From UBA7960 sp964348755 (GTDB lineage Bacteria; Bacteroidota; Bacteroidia; Bacteroidales; UBA7960), in contig CAYGDW010000020.1 in NCBI GenBank assembly GCA_964348755.1, positions 1 to 39,991 on the forward strand: a DNA stretch of 39,991 bases. Direction: 5' to 3'. This document shows positions 8,088 to 17,076 of the stretch, piece after piece. The translations under genes were made by a program, and so were the position numbers. Each line of letters begins with the position of its first letter. Within the stretch, counting starts at the first letter, position 1. A model generated the notes under the pieces. It was not told the origin of the DNA. It worked only from the letters and a program-made list of their open reading frames with translations, and ran no database searches.

Positions 8088-10136
8088 TTATTGGCTAATA
8101 AGATTTTCCAAATCGTTTTCTGAAATTATTTTCACTTGTAATTCTTCTGCTTTTTTCCGTTTTTCAGGCCCCATGTTTTCGCCGGCTACCAGGTAATTTG
8201 TTTTTGCGGATACCGAGCTGGTAACCTTTCCTCCATGTTTTTCAATTAGGTCTTTGATTTGGTCGCGCGAGTAATTTTTGAAAACCCCCGAAACCACCAT
8301 TGTCAGGCCATTAAACGACCCGTGGGCAGGAGGGGCTTCCTGCTCAACAGCCATTTTTACACCCGCGGCCTTTAGGCGTTCAATTAATTCCTGGTGTGCC
8401 TTGTTTCCGAAATAGTCAATAATATTCTGTGCCAGCTTTTCGCCAACATCGTTTACGGCCATAAGTTCGCTGAAACTGGCCTTCTGAATGGCATCGATAT
8501 TTGCAAAATGTTTAGCAAGTTTTTTGGCCATCGTTTCGCCCAACAGCCTTATGCCCAGAGCAAACAATACCCTTTCGAAAGGAATGTTTTTGGAGTTTTC
8601 TATGGCACTTAAAATATTTTCAACGGTTTTTTCGCGAAAGCTAATTGTTTTGGATTTTTGCGTGACCAGATCGGTAATGGTTTTCTCGAGGCCAAGCAAA
8701 TGTTCGTATTTCAGGTCATAAAGGTCGGCAATATTTTTTACGATATTGTTGCTTATGAGTATTTCGGTTTTGCCCTGGCCAAGGGTTTCTACGTCCATTG
8801 CCCGGCGGCTGATAAAATGCTCTATTTTTCCTTGTATCTGTGGCGGGCAATTGTCGGAGTTTGGGCAGTAATGCACGGCTTCGCCCTGGGCAATGACCAG
8901 CTCTGTGCCGCATTGCGGGCAGTGTGTAGCGAAATTTACTTTTATAGCATTAATGGGCCTGGTTGTTTCGTTTACCGAAACGATCTTTGGTATTATGTCT
9001 CCGCCTTTTTCTACAAAGACCTCGTCGAGATAGTGCAGGTTGAGTTCGGTCATTCGATCGGCATTGTATAGCGAGGCCCGCTTTACCACTGTGCCTGCTA
9101 CCTGTACCGGCTTTAGCACGGCTACCGGTGTAATGGCCCCGGTGCGCCCAACCTGGTAAATAACATTAAGCAGACGTGTAGTTGCCCGCTCAGCCTTAAA
9201 TTTGTATGAAATGGCCCAACGCGGCGATTTGGCAGTGTACCCGAGCAATTCCTGCTGCCGGTAGCTGTTCACTTTTATCACAACGCCATCAATATCGAAG
9301 GACAACTCCCGCCTGAGTTGCTCCATGGTTTCGAGGTAAAGAAAAACCTGGTCGAGGGTGCTGCATTTTTTTACATATTCAGAAACCTTGAAACCCCATT
9401 GCTTAAGTGCTTGAAGGCTTTGGTAGTGGGTTTCGAAAACCTGCCCCTGGCAAAAAAAACCGTAAACATAAATGTCGAGTGCCCTTTTGGCTACAACTGC
9501 AGAATCCTGCATTTTCAGGCTTCCGGAAGCAGCATTTCGGGGGTTTGCAAAAGCTTCTTCCCCGTTGGCAAGTTTTTCATTGTTAAGTTTGAAAAAACTC
9601 TGGTGCGGCATATAAACCTCGCCGCGTACTTCAAACTCTTGTGGAATGCCTGGTTTGGTTATAATTAGCGGTAGGCTTCGTATTGTTTTTATATTGCTGG
9701 TTACCTCATCGCCCTGCAGCCCATCGCCCCGCGTAACGGCCCTGTGCATAACCCCGCTTTGGTAGGTTATGCCTATGGCAACCCCATCAAATTTAAGTTC
9801 GCAAACGTATTCAAAATCTTCGTTAAGGGTTTTCCTTACCCGGCTGTCAAACTCCAGCAACTCCTCCCTGCTGTATGTATTGCCAAGCGAAAGCATGGGG
9901 TATTTGTGCTTTGCCACGCTAAACCTTTTGGTTACTTCGCCTCCAACACGTTGGCTGGGTGAATTGGGGCTGAGCAGCTCCGGAAATTCTTTCTCAATCC
10001 GGGTTAGTTCCTCCATGAGCTGGTCGTATTCATGGTCGCTTATAACTGGCCGGTCTAAAACATAATAACGGTGGTTGTGCTCATTCAAAAGGCGGGTAAG
10101 TTGTTGCACCCTGTCGGTTGCTTGCTTATAATCCAT
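8088..10136 (-). CDS. ligA: NAD-dependent DNA ligase LigA
   Basis: This is a full-length bacterial NAD+-dependent DNA ligase (682 residues; family norm about 670). It seals nicks in duplex DNA during replication and repair. The N-terminal Ia domain carries the NMN-binding HNHRYYVLD segment near 20-28. The adenylation motif CELKFDG places the nucleophilic lysine at Lys115. The OB fold follows, then a four-cysteine zinc finger (Cys406, 409, 424, 430), helix-hairpin-helix repeats near 500-590, and a C-terminal BRCT domain from about 605. All key residues are present. Start is ATG 10136. It follows the stress-protein gene on the same strand, but a terminator lies between them, so it probably has its own promoter. 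Confidence 0.98.
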   Translation of the reverse strand: MDYKQATDRVQQLTRLLNEHNHRYYVLDRPVISDHEYDQLMEELTRIEKEFPELLSPNSPSQRVGGEVTKRFSVAKHKYPMLSLGNTYSREELLEFDSRVRKTLNEDFEYVCELKFDGVAIGITYQSGVMHRAVTRGDGLQGDEVTSNIKTIRSLPLIITKPGIPQEFEVRGEVYMPHQSFFKLNNEKLANGEEAFANPRNAASGSLKMQDSAVVAKRALDIYVYGFFCQGQVFETHYQSLQALKQWGFKVSEYVKKCSTLDQVFLYLETMEQLRRELSFDIDGVVIKVNSYRQQELLGYTAKSPRWAISYKFKAERATTRLLNVIYQVGRTGAITPVAVLKPVQVAGTVVKRASLYNADRMTELNLHYLDEVFVEKGGDIIPKIVSVNETTRPINAIKVNFATHCPQCGTELVIAQGEAVHYCPNSDNCPPQIQGKIEHFISRRAMDVETLGQGKTEILISNNIVKNIADLYDLKYEHLLGLEKTITDLVTQKSKTISFREKTVENILSAIENSKNIPFERVLFALGIRLLGETMAKKLAKHFANIDAIQKASFSELMAVNDVGEKLAQNIIDYFGNKAHQELIERLKAAGVKMAVEQEAPPAHGSFNGLTMVVSGVFKNYSRDQIKDLIEKHGGKVTSSVSAKTNYLVAGENMGPEKRKKAEELQVKIISENDLENLISQ

Positions 10137-10173
10137 GTCGAGGCATTGGGTTAAAGTATAAGATTTGTAAAAT

Positions 10174-10203
10174 TAAAAAAAAGCCGGAGTAATCCGGCTT
10201 TAA
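10174..10203 (-). terminator. Rho-independent terminator of the universal stress protein gene
   Basis: On the - strand an 8-bp stem, AAGCCGGA (10193-10200) with TCCGGCTT (10181-10188), closes a 4-base loop and runs directly into a T tract. It lies just after the stop at 10225 and before ligA (start 10136), so it separates the two leftward genes. Confidence 0.85.
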
Positions 10204-10224
10204 AGGCGCTGATAGAGGCAATGA

Positions 10225-11079
10225 TCAAGGTGCTCCGATAATTACTTTCAGGTCTTTTGAGTTGATGCAAAGAACCGGAATGCCTTCCTTGTTGTAAATA
10301 ATTCTTTCTTCGAACGAGCCAAACGGATTCCAGGTTATCTTTTTTGGGTCGGTACTTATCATAATGGCATCGGCATTTTTTTCTTTTGCATGCTGAATAA
10401 TGCGTTGATCAAAACCCTTTAGCTTTTTGTGATATTCAACAGTAAAGGATACGTTGTTCTGCTCAAGTATTTTGGTTATTTGCCTAAGGTCGCCTGTCAT
10501 TTTTCGCTGTGTGGGCTCATCATTCGGATAATAAACAATTAGATGGAACTCCGACCCCAACGACTTATTCAGGGCGAGTGCCCATTTAATCTTCTGTTTT
10601 GATCCAACTTCGAGGTCGAGCGGATAAATGAAGCTTTTAAACTTGTTTCCGTTTGCAGGTTTTTTAACTACAAACATTGGAGCCGGAGAGCTGGTAACTA
10701 CCTTTAGTGCAAAGCTGCCAAGCAAAAACTGGATGCCTTTTTTGCCGTGTGTGCCCATAAAGAGGTATTTGGCTTCGGTAGTTTTGGCGGTTTCGGCGAT
10801 GGTCGAAAAAATACTGCCCGAAGGTGCAAGATAGTCGGCTTCAATACCATACTGTGCTTCAACTTTTTTGCAGGTTTCGAGAAGCCTCTGGCCAACAATA
10901 CCGAGGTTTTTTTTCTCTTTCTGGAGGTTGCTTTTGGTAGTCTGGTTTATAACATGAAGCAGAATGAGTTTGGCCCTGCCACACAGGCGGGCCAATTGTG
11001 CAGCATTATCAATGGCATGGTCGCCAATGGCTGTAAAATCGGTAGTTACCAGGATTACTTCTTTTTTATCGGGTTCCAT
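10225..11079 (-). CDS. Tandem universal stress protein (UspA family)
   Basis: The 284-residue product contains two Usp domains, as expected for the tandem form (single domains are about 140 residues). Domain one opens with VILVTTDFTAIGDHAIDNAA and carries an ATP-binding-type glycine motif at 109-122 (GTHGKKGIQFLLGS), one residue shorter than the textbook G-2X-G-9X-G-S spacing. Domain two, from about residue 150, has a weaker version ending PVLCINSKD and may not bind nucleotide. Such proteins are cytosolic and rise under starvation or stress, and no enzymatic activity can be read from the sequence. A TAATTTTG promoter motif lies 64 bases upstream and a strong terminator follows, so this is probably a single-gene unit. 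Confidence 0.88.
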   Translation of the reverse strand: MEPDKKEVILVTTDFTAIGDHAIDNAAQLARLCGRAKLILLHVINQTTKSNLQKEKKNLGIVGQRLLETCKKVEAQYGIEADYLAPSGSIFSTIAETAKTTEAKYLFMGTHGKKGIQFLLGSFALKVVTSSPAPMFVVKKPANGNKFKSFIYPLDLEVGSKQKIKWALALNKSLGSEFHLIVYYPNDEPTQRKMTGDLRQITKILEQNNVSFTVEYHKKLKGFDQRIIQHAKEKNADAIMISTDPKKITWNPFGSFEERIIYNKEGIPVLCINSKDLKVIIGAP

Positions 11080-11142
11080 AAGGGTTGTGTGGTTTTTTTG
11101 TAAAAGGCTCAGTTGTGGTTAATTAACGTGCGCCAATTTACA

Positions 11143-11150
11143 CAAAATTA
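11143..11150 (-). promoter_or_regulatory. Promoter -7 motif for the universal stress protein gene
   Basis: The - strand reads TAATTTTG here, matching TAnnTTTG, 64 bases upstream of ATG 11079. No good -33 TTTG is seen at the usual distance. Confidence 0.35.
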
Positions 11151-11185
11151 ATACATAAACATTAATTCCTTTTGTTGTTGGAGTA

Positions 11186-11911
11186 TTAAATTCCGAGGTT
11201 ATCGGTTGATTCAATAAGGTTGAGCAATTCGCGAACCTGCGAAAGGTTTTTCTTTTTCTTTTCGTTGCGAAGCAACCTGGCTGAGCGGGTAAAAAACTCA
11301 TGGCCTTCAACAAAATCGCGTTGCTGCAAATACCAGTCCCTGAAAGGTATTTTATGGTCGCTATACTCACTCCATTCGCGGTGTAACCTAAGGGCTGTTA
11401 TGAAAAAATCATCCCGTCCAACATAATCAAGGTCGGCATCGCAAATAATTTCTTCCAAAAGGGATTCGGGCCGCTGGGGCATAGCAGTCGATAGTATAAT
11501 CTGGCATACTGTAGAAACCTGCAAAGGGTTGTAGCCAAAGTCAGGAAGGGTTTTGGCTGCAAATTCGCAGGCAATTGGTTCATTGTTTTCAAATGCCCAT
11601 AAAAACCCTGTGTCATGAAACAAGGCTGCAGTTAATATCATGACCAATTCGTCGGCACTTACCCTTTCCATTATTGCAAGGGTCTCGGCCGAGCGGCAAA
11701 CATCTATGGTATGCTGGGCATTATGATAAAAAAGGGTGGGTTTTAATTCGCTGAAAAGTTTTTTAAAAACAAATTCCTTTAAACGCAAAAACTCTACATG
11801 TAAGTATGGATGGCGATAACCAGGGGGTACTCCCTTACCATTGCGGCCTGTTAAGTGCAGGCCCTTTTCAGGAGGATTTTTTTCGAATGGATGGTCAAAA
11901 AATGGATACAT
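11186..11911 (-). CDS. HD-domain phosphohydrolase
   Basis: The 241-residue soluble protein has HD-superfamily metal-binding residues in order: His67 (within FYHNAQHT), the His99-Asp100 doublet in AALFHDTGF, and Asp158/Asp160 in ICDADLDYVG. This fits metal-dependent phosphohydrolases or phosphodiesterases acting on nucleotides or cyclic nucleotides, but the substrate cannot be deduced. The first 38 residues are Pro/Gly-rich and may be an extension to the core. Start is ATG 11911, with a TAAATTTG motif about 30 bases upstream, which points to a promoter of its own between this gene and DUF6048. Confidence 0.82.
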   Translation of the reverse strand: MYPFFDHPFEKNPPEKGLHLTGRNGKGVPPGYRHPYLHVEFLRLKEFVFKKLFSELKPTLFYHNAQHTIDVCRSAETLAIMERVSADELVMILTAALFHDTGFLWAFENNEPIACEFAAKTLPDFGYNPLQVSTVCQIILSTAMPQRPESLLEEIICDADLDYVGRDDFFITALRLHREWSEYSDHKIPFRDWYLQQRDFVEGHEFFTRSARLLRNEKKKKNLSQVRELLNLIESTDNLGI

Positions 11912-11942
11912 TCATACTTGCATTTAGCGGACAAACGCTCAG

Positions 11943-11950
11943 CAAATTTA
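11943..11950 (-). promoter_or_regulatory. Promoter -7 motif for the HD-domain gene
   Basis: The - strand reads TAAATTTG, matching TAnnTTTG, 31 bases upstream of ATG 11911 and inside the gap after the DUF6048 stop. No clear -33 element. Confidence 0.4.
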
Positions 11951-11985
11951 TAACGAAGGTTTTAAATGTATCGTATGCGAGGGGT

Positions 11986-12648
11986 TTATTTTCCGTAAGG
12001 GAACTTATAATAAACAGAATAATGCAGCATTATGGCGGAATTATTTTTCCCTTTGCCGAAACCACTTATGTAGTACGGCTCCATGTCAATTTCAGATTTG
12101 CTGCTTAGTTTCATTCTTATGCGCAAGTCCCATCCAATAAAAATATTCCAGAAAAGTTTTGTTTTTAATCCACCGCCTATCTCGGCCCAATGCGAAGCGT
12201 AGTTGGCAGGTTGTTTCAGGGTTTCAAACCGGCCCCAATATGGGTTATTTATCAAAATATATGGAGCTTCGTGCGTAAGATTTCCAAACCCATACCGTAC
12301 CGAAACAAACAGTTCCTCGCCGGGCATAGATGCTCTTCTTTGCAAGAGGTTGTAATTTACTCCTGTGCGCAAAAAAAAACCCCTGGCAAGGTAGTGGTGT
12401 GTTTCTTTCAGGATGTCAATATCGAGTGTGCCCAATTCTATTGAGGCAGTCCAGTTTGGCCGCCATTGGTAACCAAGCGAAACCCCGTGCATAAAAACCT
12501 GTGGTTCAATTAACTTTCTTGCCATACCCAAAACATCGTAGCCTAAACTCAGGCTTGGTCTGAAAACCAGCGTATCGGTATCTTGAGCCTTGGCAGCAGT
12601 GCTAATTGCCAGTGCCAGTAAAAAGATATATTTTGATATGTTCTTCAA
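11986..12648 (-). CDS. DUF6048 family protein, probable outer-membrane barrel
   Basis: The 220-residue product begins with a signal peptide (YIFLLALAISTAAKAQ, cleavage after about residue 21). A compact domain of alternating aromatic/hydrophobic strands (PSLSLGYDVLG, GVSLGYQWRP, GVNYNLLQR) suggests a small beta-barrel. I recognise it as the DUF6048 family, which in Bacteroidota is regularly found next to DUF6452. The start is TTG 12648, with no in-frame ATG that would keep the signal peptide. It overlaps the 3' end of the DUF6452 gene by 47 bases in another frame, so translational coupling is likely. Function unknown. Confidence 0.75.
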   Translation of the reverse strand: MKNISKYIFLLALAISTAAKAQDTDTLVFRPSLSLGYDVLGMARKLIEPQVFMHGVSLGYQWRPNWTASIELGTLDIDILKETHHYLARGFFLRTGVNYNLLQRRASMPGEELFVSVRYGFGNLTHEAPYILINNPYWGRFETLKQPANYASHWAEIGGGLKTKLFWNIFIGWDLRIRMKLSSKSEIDMEPYYISGFGKGKNNSAIMLHYSVYYKFPYGK

Positions 12649-13111
12649 AACTTTGGGTTACCAGTTTTTGATTAATTTGAAGGGTGCTTATTTTTCGGTT
12701 TGTGTGGGTTGCCTGTTCTATGGTGGGCTGAACTGCAAAGCCGCAGTGGGCCGAAATAAATTTGAGTTGGTATTGGCTATCGACCCAGATTGTATCGGCA
12801 ATGTTTCCCGGGAAAATCAAGACAAATCCGGTTCTAACCGAAGCGGGGTTTACGGGAACCTCAATTGACCGAATGCTTTTTGTGTTATTGTAAATAAGGC
12901 TGTCGGGCCTCCCAACACCATACACGGTAATGCTATCGACAGTAAATGCCCTTGCGCTGACGCCAGGCTGATCCTGGGTATAAAAGCCAATGCGCAATGG
13001 GTAGGCTGACGCCTGCTCGCACACATCGTCGTTCTGACAAGACGTAAGCATTATCAATAAAATGGCCGAAACCAGAACACTTGTAAGCCGGGTTATAAAA
13101 AGCCTTTTCAT
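12602..13111 (-). CDS. DUF6452 family lipoprotein
   Basis: Started at ATG 13111 this gives 169 residues; a TTG nine bases upstream would add three. Residues 4-25 form a lipoprotein signal peptide with lipobox LTSC, so Cys25 should be acylated. The mature part is a beta-rich domain with a VTVYGVGRPDSLIYNN-type core, matching DUF6452 as I know it. It overlaps the following DUF6048 gene, and such pairs recur in Bacteroidota, which suggests that an envelope lipoprotein and a barrel work together. It lies 85 bases after the TonB-dependent receptor gene on the same strand, so it could be in the cobalamin-controlled transcript. A TATTTTTG at 13118-13125 sits too close to the start to call a promoter with confidence. 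Confidence 0.75.
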   Translation of the reverse strand: MKRLFITRLTSVLVSAILLIMLTSCQNDDVCEQASAYPLRIGFYTQDQPGVSARAFTVDSITVYGVGRPDSLIYNNTKSIRSIEVPVNPASVRTGFVLIFPGNIADTIWVDSQYQLKFISAHCGFAVQPTIEQATHTNRKISTLQINQKLVTQSFEEHIKIYLFTGTGN

Positions 13112-13195
13112 ATCCCGCAAAAATAAGAAATTTTAATCAGGCGAAGACCTGTTTATTATTATTGCGGGTATTAAAGGTTTCTAAATCTACAAAGA

Positions 13196-15121
13196 TTAAT
13201 TGTATGAAATGCTTATGCCCGCCCTGAAAAACCGCATTGGCATAGGGCGGTTTGCTATAATTTGGTACCTGGTGTTCAAAATATTTTCAATGCCCAAATT
13301 TAACCCAAACCGGTAGGAAGCCATGTTGTAATGCCAGTGTACTGCCAAATGGCCCGTATGGTATGCAGGGAGCCAATTTAGGTTATCGGGGCTTGTATAA
13401 CGAATACCGGTTAGGTCTTGATCATAGGTCAGACCTAGGTTTTTGTGCAGAAACGATAGGTTAAATCCGGCCTGGCTGCGGGGTACATTAATAAGTTGCT
13501 TGTTAAGTGTATTTTCGTTATCAATGGTTGATTTAGTGTTTTTGGCCACAGTAAACATGTACCTTAAATTCCAGCTCAGCTTTGTTTTGCTTTGTTTCCA
13601 AAATCCGCCAATGTGGCTTTCAATGCCATAACTATGCACTTCAAGTTGGTTAACCGGCGACCACAACCAGGGGTCGTTTGGATTGGGAACCCAGATTATC
13701 CAGTTTCGAATTTTACGGTTGTAAGCACCCAGCCCAATTTTTGCAAAAGGATTAAAGGTGTTTTCTTTTTCGCTTTCGCTGAAAATTCTCTCAATTTGCA
13801 AATCACTGCTCCAGCCCTGCTCGGGTTCGAGGTTGGGGTTTCCGCCGGGCTGCCAGTAAAGGTCATTGAGCGATGGTAAAAGGTAGCTATAGCCGGTGTT
13901 GGCTTTTAATACCCAGCTATCTATAAGCCTGAGCGAAAACCCAAGCGATGGAGAAAACGGAACATTGTTGTCAGGAATAAATTCCTGGCGGCCACTGGCA
14001 ACCAGCTCAAGTTTTTGGTTCAATGTGGTATATTTTGCCGAGGCAAACAAGGCCGTACTAGTGCGTTTTTTTTCGTTTTCATACTCAAGTGCGTTTGCCT
14101 TGGTTTGTTGCAAATTAATTCCGCCATTTATTAAAAGGTTGCTAAGGGGTGTCCATCTGGCTTCGGTTTCACCAATAAAGCTGTTGAAGTGGCTGGTGCC
14201 GTTGTATTCAAAGTTGTCGGTATAATTAATTTCATCATTAAAGCTGGCCCCGCGCACAAATAGCAACAAACCCTTATTCGAAAACTGATATTGGCCACTC
14301 AGGCGAAGGCTCTTATCTTTCTGGTGCGATTCGTACATGCGGAAATCGAGACTTGGCGGTATGTTGCGGTCATTGTCCTGCCACCACCACCTCAGATCGA
14401 ACTGGTGGTTGCTCCCAATAGAGAACCATGTTTCGTGCAGCAGGCCTTTTTGGCTGAATGCAGCAAGAAGTTGCTGTTCAATGAGGCCCTGGGCAAGGGT
14501 GTGGTTTTCAAAGCGATATTGATTTTTCGCATCGCGGTTAAAAGCCCTCAGGGTGGTAGAAAAGTGTTGGCTGCTGTAGCTTAGTTTTATATTTTGCCCA
14601 AAATCGCCAATGCTTGCCGAGTTTATTCCGGCTTGTGCGGAGAAGCCTGTTGTTAACGGCTTAAAGTTGTTTATAAAAATTGTGCCACCCATGGCACCGC
14701 TGCCCCAAAGTGCGCTGCTACCTCCGAACTGTACCTGCACCTCATCAGCAAAAAATGCCGGAAACAACGAGAGGTCGGCCTGCCCGTTCATTGGGCTTTG
14801 AATGCTGAACCCATTCCACAAAATTGCGGTTTGAGAGGCCGTCCCGCCTCTTAATGAGGTTGTGGCTAAGCTACCAGGCCCGTAACCTTTTACAAAAATT
14901 CCGGTATGCCGCCGCAAAAGGGTGCCAATGTCAAGTTGGGATTGTTGCCTTAAAATAAGGCTGTCGATGGTAATTGCTGTGTGGCCTGCACCAAAATCGT
15001 TGTGGCGGCGGGTGCTTACCGATACTTCGCGCAGGTTAATCAGGGTGTCGGGCATTTCCGCGAAAGCGGCAAAAGAAAAAAGCTGGAAAACCACCAGCTT
15101 GGAAAAAAGCAATGTTCGCAT
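13196..15121 (-). CDS. btuB: TonB-dependent receptor, probable cobalamin transporter (BtuB-like)
   Basis: The 641-residue outer-membrane receptor starts with a signal peptide (residues 1-21, ending FAAFAE). A TonB-box-like REVSVSTRR follows, then a plug domain (about 40-160, with LRRHTGIFVKGYGPGSLATT and the GMGG-type GSGAMGGTIFIN segment), and a barrel of about 22 strands to the C-terminal YRFG...AGISISYN. Size and layout match BtuB (E. coli 614 residues) better than the larger SusC proteins. The decisive clue is the cobalamin riboswitch at 15265-15447 on the same strand, about 145 bases upstream. TonB-driven uptake of vitamin B12 or a related corrinoid is therefore likely. Start is ATG 15121. 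Uptake of other ligands cannot be ruled out from sequence. Confidence 0.88.
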   Translation of the reverse strand: MRTLLFSKLVVFQLFSFAAFAEMPDTLINLREVSVSTRRHNDFGAGHTAITIDSLILRQQSQLDIGTLLRRHTGIFVKGYGPGSLATTSLRGGTASQTAILWNGFSIQSPMNGQADLSLFPAFFADEVQVQFGGSSALWGSGAMGGTIFINNFKPLTTGFSAQAGINSASIGDFGQNIKLSYSSQHFSTTLRAFNRDAKNQYRFENHTLAQGLIEQQLLAAFSQKGLLHETWFSIGSNHQFDLRWWWQDNDRNIPPSLDFRMYESHQKDKSLRLSGQYQFSNKGLLLFVRGASFNDEINYTDNFEYNGTSHFNSFIGETEARWTPLSNLLINGGINLQQTKANALEYENEKKRTSTALFASAKYTTLNQKLELVASGRQEFIPDNNVPFSPSLGFSLRLIDSWVLKANTGYSYLLPSLNDLYWQPGGNPNLEPEQGWSSDLQIERIFSESEKENTFNPFAKIGLGAYNRKIRNWIIWVPNPNDPWLWSPVNQLEVHSYGIESHIGGFWKQSKTKLSWNLRYMFTVAKNTKSTIDNENTLNKQLINVPRSQAGFNLSFLHKNLGLTYDQDLTGIRYTSPDNLNWLPAYHTGHLAVHWHYNMASYRFGLNLGIENILNTRYQIIANRPMPMRFFRAGISISYN

Positions 15122-15264
15122 AAAATTTTAGTTTTGCTCCGGACAGGCCGGAAGTGAAACAAACGATTAATTTTTTTTAATCATTTGTAACAAACGGCGA
15201 AACTTGTGGAGAAAAAATGATGGATCAGTTTTTCTTCGCTTTTTTCCCGAAAGCTACAAATTAT

Positions 15265-15447
15265 ACTGGTATGGCAGGTCTTCTGACTTGCTCCTTGCTT
15301 ACCGCCTTCCCACCCCGCAGGTTCGGGGCAGTGGCAATGATATGGTAAACAAACTAAAGGAGCTTACAGCAGCGGGAACTGTTCAGGATTCTCACCTGAT
15401 TCCCTTTTCATCTGTTTTGCCCGGAAGGGCAATCCAGAACCGATACC
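15265..15447 (-). promoter_or_regulatory. Cobalamin (AdoCbl) riboswitch
   Basis: Read on the - strand, the segment contains all landmark blocks of a cobalamin riboswitch in order: GCTGGTATCGG near the 5' end, GGGAATCAGGTGAGAATC, CAGTTCCCGCTGCTGTAAGC, the B12-box-like GCCACTG, GGGAAGGC, and the 3' CAAGTCAGAAGACCTGCC. It senses cobalamin and normally reduces expression of the downstream gene when the vitamin is abundant. The next gene on this strand is the TonB-dependent receptor. I see no strong intrinsic terminator in the 143-base leader, so control may act at translation initiation. The + strand frame over this region is a shadow. Confidence 0.96.
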
Positions 15448-15452
15448 AGCGG

Positions 15453-15460
15453 CAAAGTTA
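15453..15460 (-). promoter_or_regulatory. Promoter -7 motif of the cobalamin riboswitch transcript
   Basis: TAACTTTG on the - strand matches TAnnTTTG and sits just upstream of the riboswitch 5' end, placing the transcript start near 15446, where the aptamer begins. No clear -33 box. Confidence 0.55.
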
Positions 15461-15499
15461 TTGGTAAAATTCACACCCAATAACGTTGTTGAAAACTCT

Positions 15500-17038
15500 T
15501 TAAAAAATCAATGAATACAAAACGCCTACCATGCCTATGATTGCGAGGGCATAAACAATTTTTGCCGGCATTATGCCATTGTTTTCGGCAGTTTTGCCAA
15601 ATATGCCAAACACCACAGGGTGCACCAAAAAAGGCATTGCAAACACAAACGCAATCAAACTGGCTGCCTGTTCGCCAAACATGCCTCCTTGTATTGCTGC
15701 AAAAAGGCCGAAATGCGAAATTGCTGAAGAGTTGGCCATAACAGCATGGCTTAGGCCCATGCCTGTAAAAGTCAATATTGAAAGGCCTCCAAACATAGCC
15801 ACCAGTTGCCAGCCCAACGAAAAAAACATTAGGCCCTTAATTTCTTTTTTGTCGTTTCCATTGGCCTTTCGAAGGAGTTTAAGTGAAAACCATGTTAGGC
15901 CAATTCCCAATAGAATCAGGATAAGCGCACCCGGAATATAAAGCTTCTCGACGGTTGCGCTTGCAGCCAGTATCGAAAAAACAAAAATATGTGCTACAAA
16001 TGGGATGTTGATCATAATTGGTGCCCTTACAGCCGCCTGTGGGCCAAGGTCTCCGGCGGTACAAGCCCCGGTAAGGCCTGCATGCGACAAGGAGCCGGCC
16101 ATACCGGGGGCCAGGTTTCTTATATGATTGGCCTTACCAATCAAAATAAGAAGGGTTAATCCTCCAAACATCCAGAATAATTGACCGAAAAAGCCAAAAG
16201 AAAGTACTGATGTCATGCCATCAAGATGGAAGGCATCGGCAATGCGCGACCCCCCAACCATGAAGTTTGCAGCAAGTACCACAGGTATGCCGGCAAACAA
16301 AAGTGAGCGAAGGGTGGGACCGAGCTTCCAGTGAACCAGTATCATTCCGAGGCTTACCGAGAAAATCATTGCAAAAAATATTTCGGGAAGGGCAATGGTT
16401 GGCCTTACCCATCGGGAAATATAAAAGGCCATTACCATAAATGTAAGAATTGCCACGGTTTCAATTATTCCTTTGCGTATGTACACCCCTTTGTTGGCAA
16501 TTTTTGCCCGGTGGTCAATCAGAATTATAGAAGCCACAATGCCAAGGTAACCCAACAAGGGGTAAAAACGATCTAACGCATCGCTGGTGGTGTGGCCTAT
16601 AATAACCCGCTTTAATGATTCAATACCAATCAAAATAAAAAAGGCCCTGATCAAAAACATAAATTGAGTGGCCCTGGTGCCTAAAAAAAGTTCCTCTGAA
16701 GATGGAACCATTATGTCGTCAGGGTCAATTTTGCGGTTGGTAATGAGTTTGCGAATTTCCTGCCCACCAACAAAGAATGAGGCCATTAGCGCTATTACGG
16801 TTACTTTACTACTCATTTCCAATATAGGAAACTCAGGTAGCCCGGGCGAGGCAAGGCCCGTACCCACCAGGATGTAGCCCATTATCAAACCAAAAACAAC
16901 AATAATAAGAATGGGTGAGTAGCGAGAGCCTGCCACAATGGTTCGGCTTACCAGCACCATACTGATTACCATAAGAAAGGTGAGCCAGTATTGATTAAGG
17001 ATATGTACACTTGCAAAATTGTCGGCTATAAAATCCAT
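15500..17038 (-). CDS. Polytopic inner-membrane protein of unknown function (possible transporter)
   Basis: The 512-residue protein consists almost entirely of hydrophobic helices, about 13-14 by eye. One longer polar loop (about 95-125, GGQEIRKLITNRKIDPDDIM) follows the third helix. Two Gly/Ala-rich segments, near 318-340 (APGMAGSLSHAGLTGACTAG) and 430-465, look like the broken helices of secondary transporters, and the whole reminds me loosely of the GltS/sodium-symporter fold. I cannot name a family. The gene ends 50 bases before the riboswitch transcript begins, so it is not under B12 control. Start is ATG 17038, with a TATTTTTG motif about 40 bases upstream. Confidence 0.7.
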   Translation of the reverse strand: MDFIADNFASVHILNQYWLTFLMVISMVLVSRTIVAGSRYSPILIIVVFGLIMGYILVGTGLASPGLPEFPILEMSSKVTVIALMASFFVGGQEIRKLITNRKIDPDDIMVPSSEELFLGTRATQFMFLIRAFFILIGIESLKRVIIGHTTSDALDRFYPLLGYLGIVASIILIDHRAKIANKGVYIRKGIIETVAILTFMVMAFYISRWVRPTIALPEIFFAMIFSVSLGMILVHWKLGPTLRSLLFAGIPVVLAANFMVGGSRIADAFHLDGMTSVLSFGFFGQLFWMFGGLTLLILIGKANHIRNLAPGMAGSLSHAGLTGACTAGDLGPQAAVRAPIMINIPFVAHIFVFSILAASATVEKLYIPGALILILLGIGLTWFSLKLLRKANGNDKKEIKGLMFFSLGWQLVAMFGGLSILTFTGMGLSHAVMANSSAISHFGLFAAIQGGMFGEQAASLIAFVFAMPFLVHPVVFGIFGKTAENNGIMPAKIVYALAIIGMVGVLYSLIF

Positions 17039-17076
17039 GGGTTCGGTAATTTGGGTTTCGGTGAAGTTTTGAGCCG

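Noticed and set aside
13118..13125. TATTTTTG motif at the start of the DUF6452 gene
   Set aside because: It would place transcription at the start codon itself. Leaderless transcription is possible, but the match is probably by chance.
15204..15467. Open frame of 87 codons on the + strand over the riboswitch
   Set aside because: It is antisense to a structured RNA with all cobalamin-riboswitch blocks, and it has no protein-like character.
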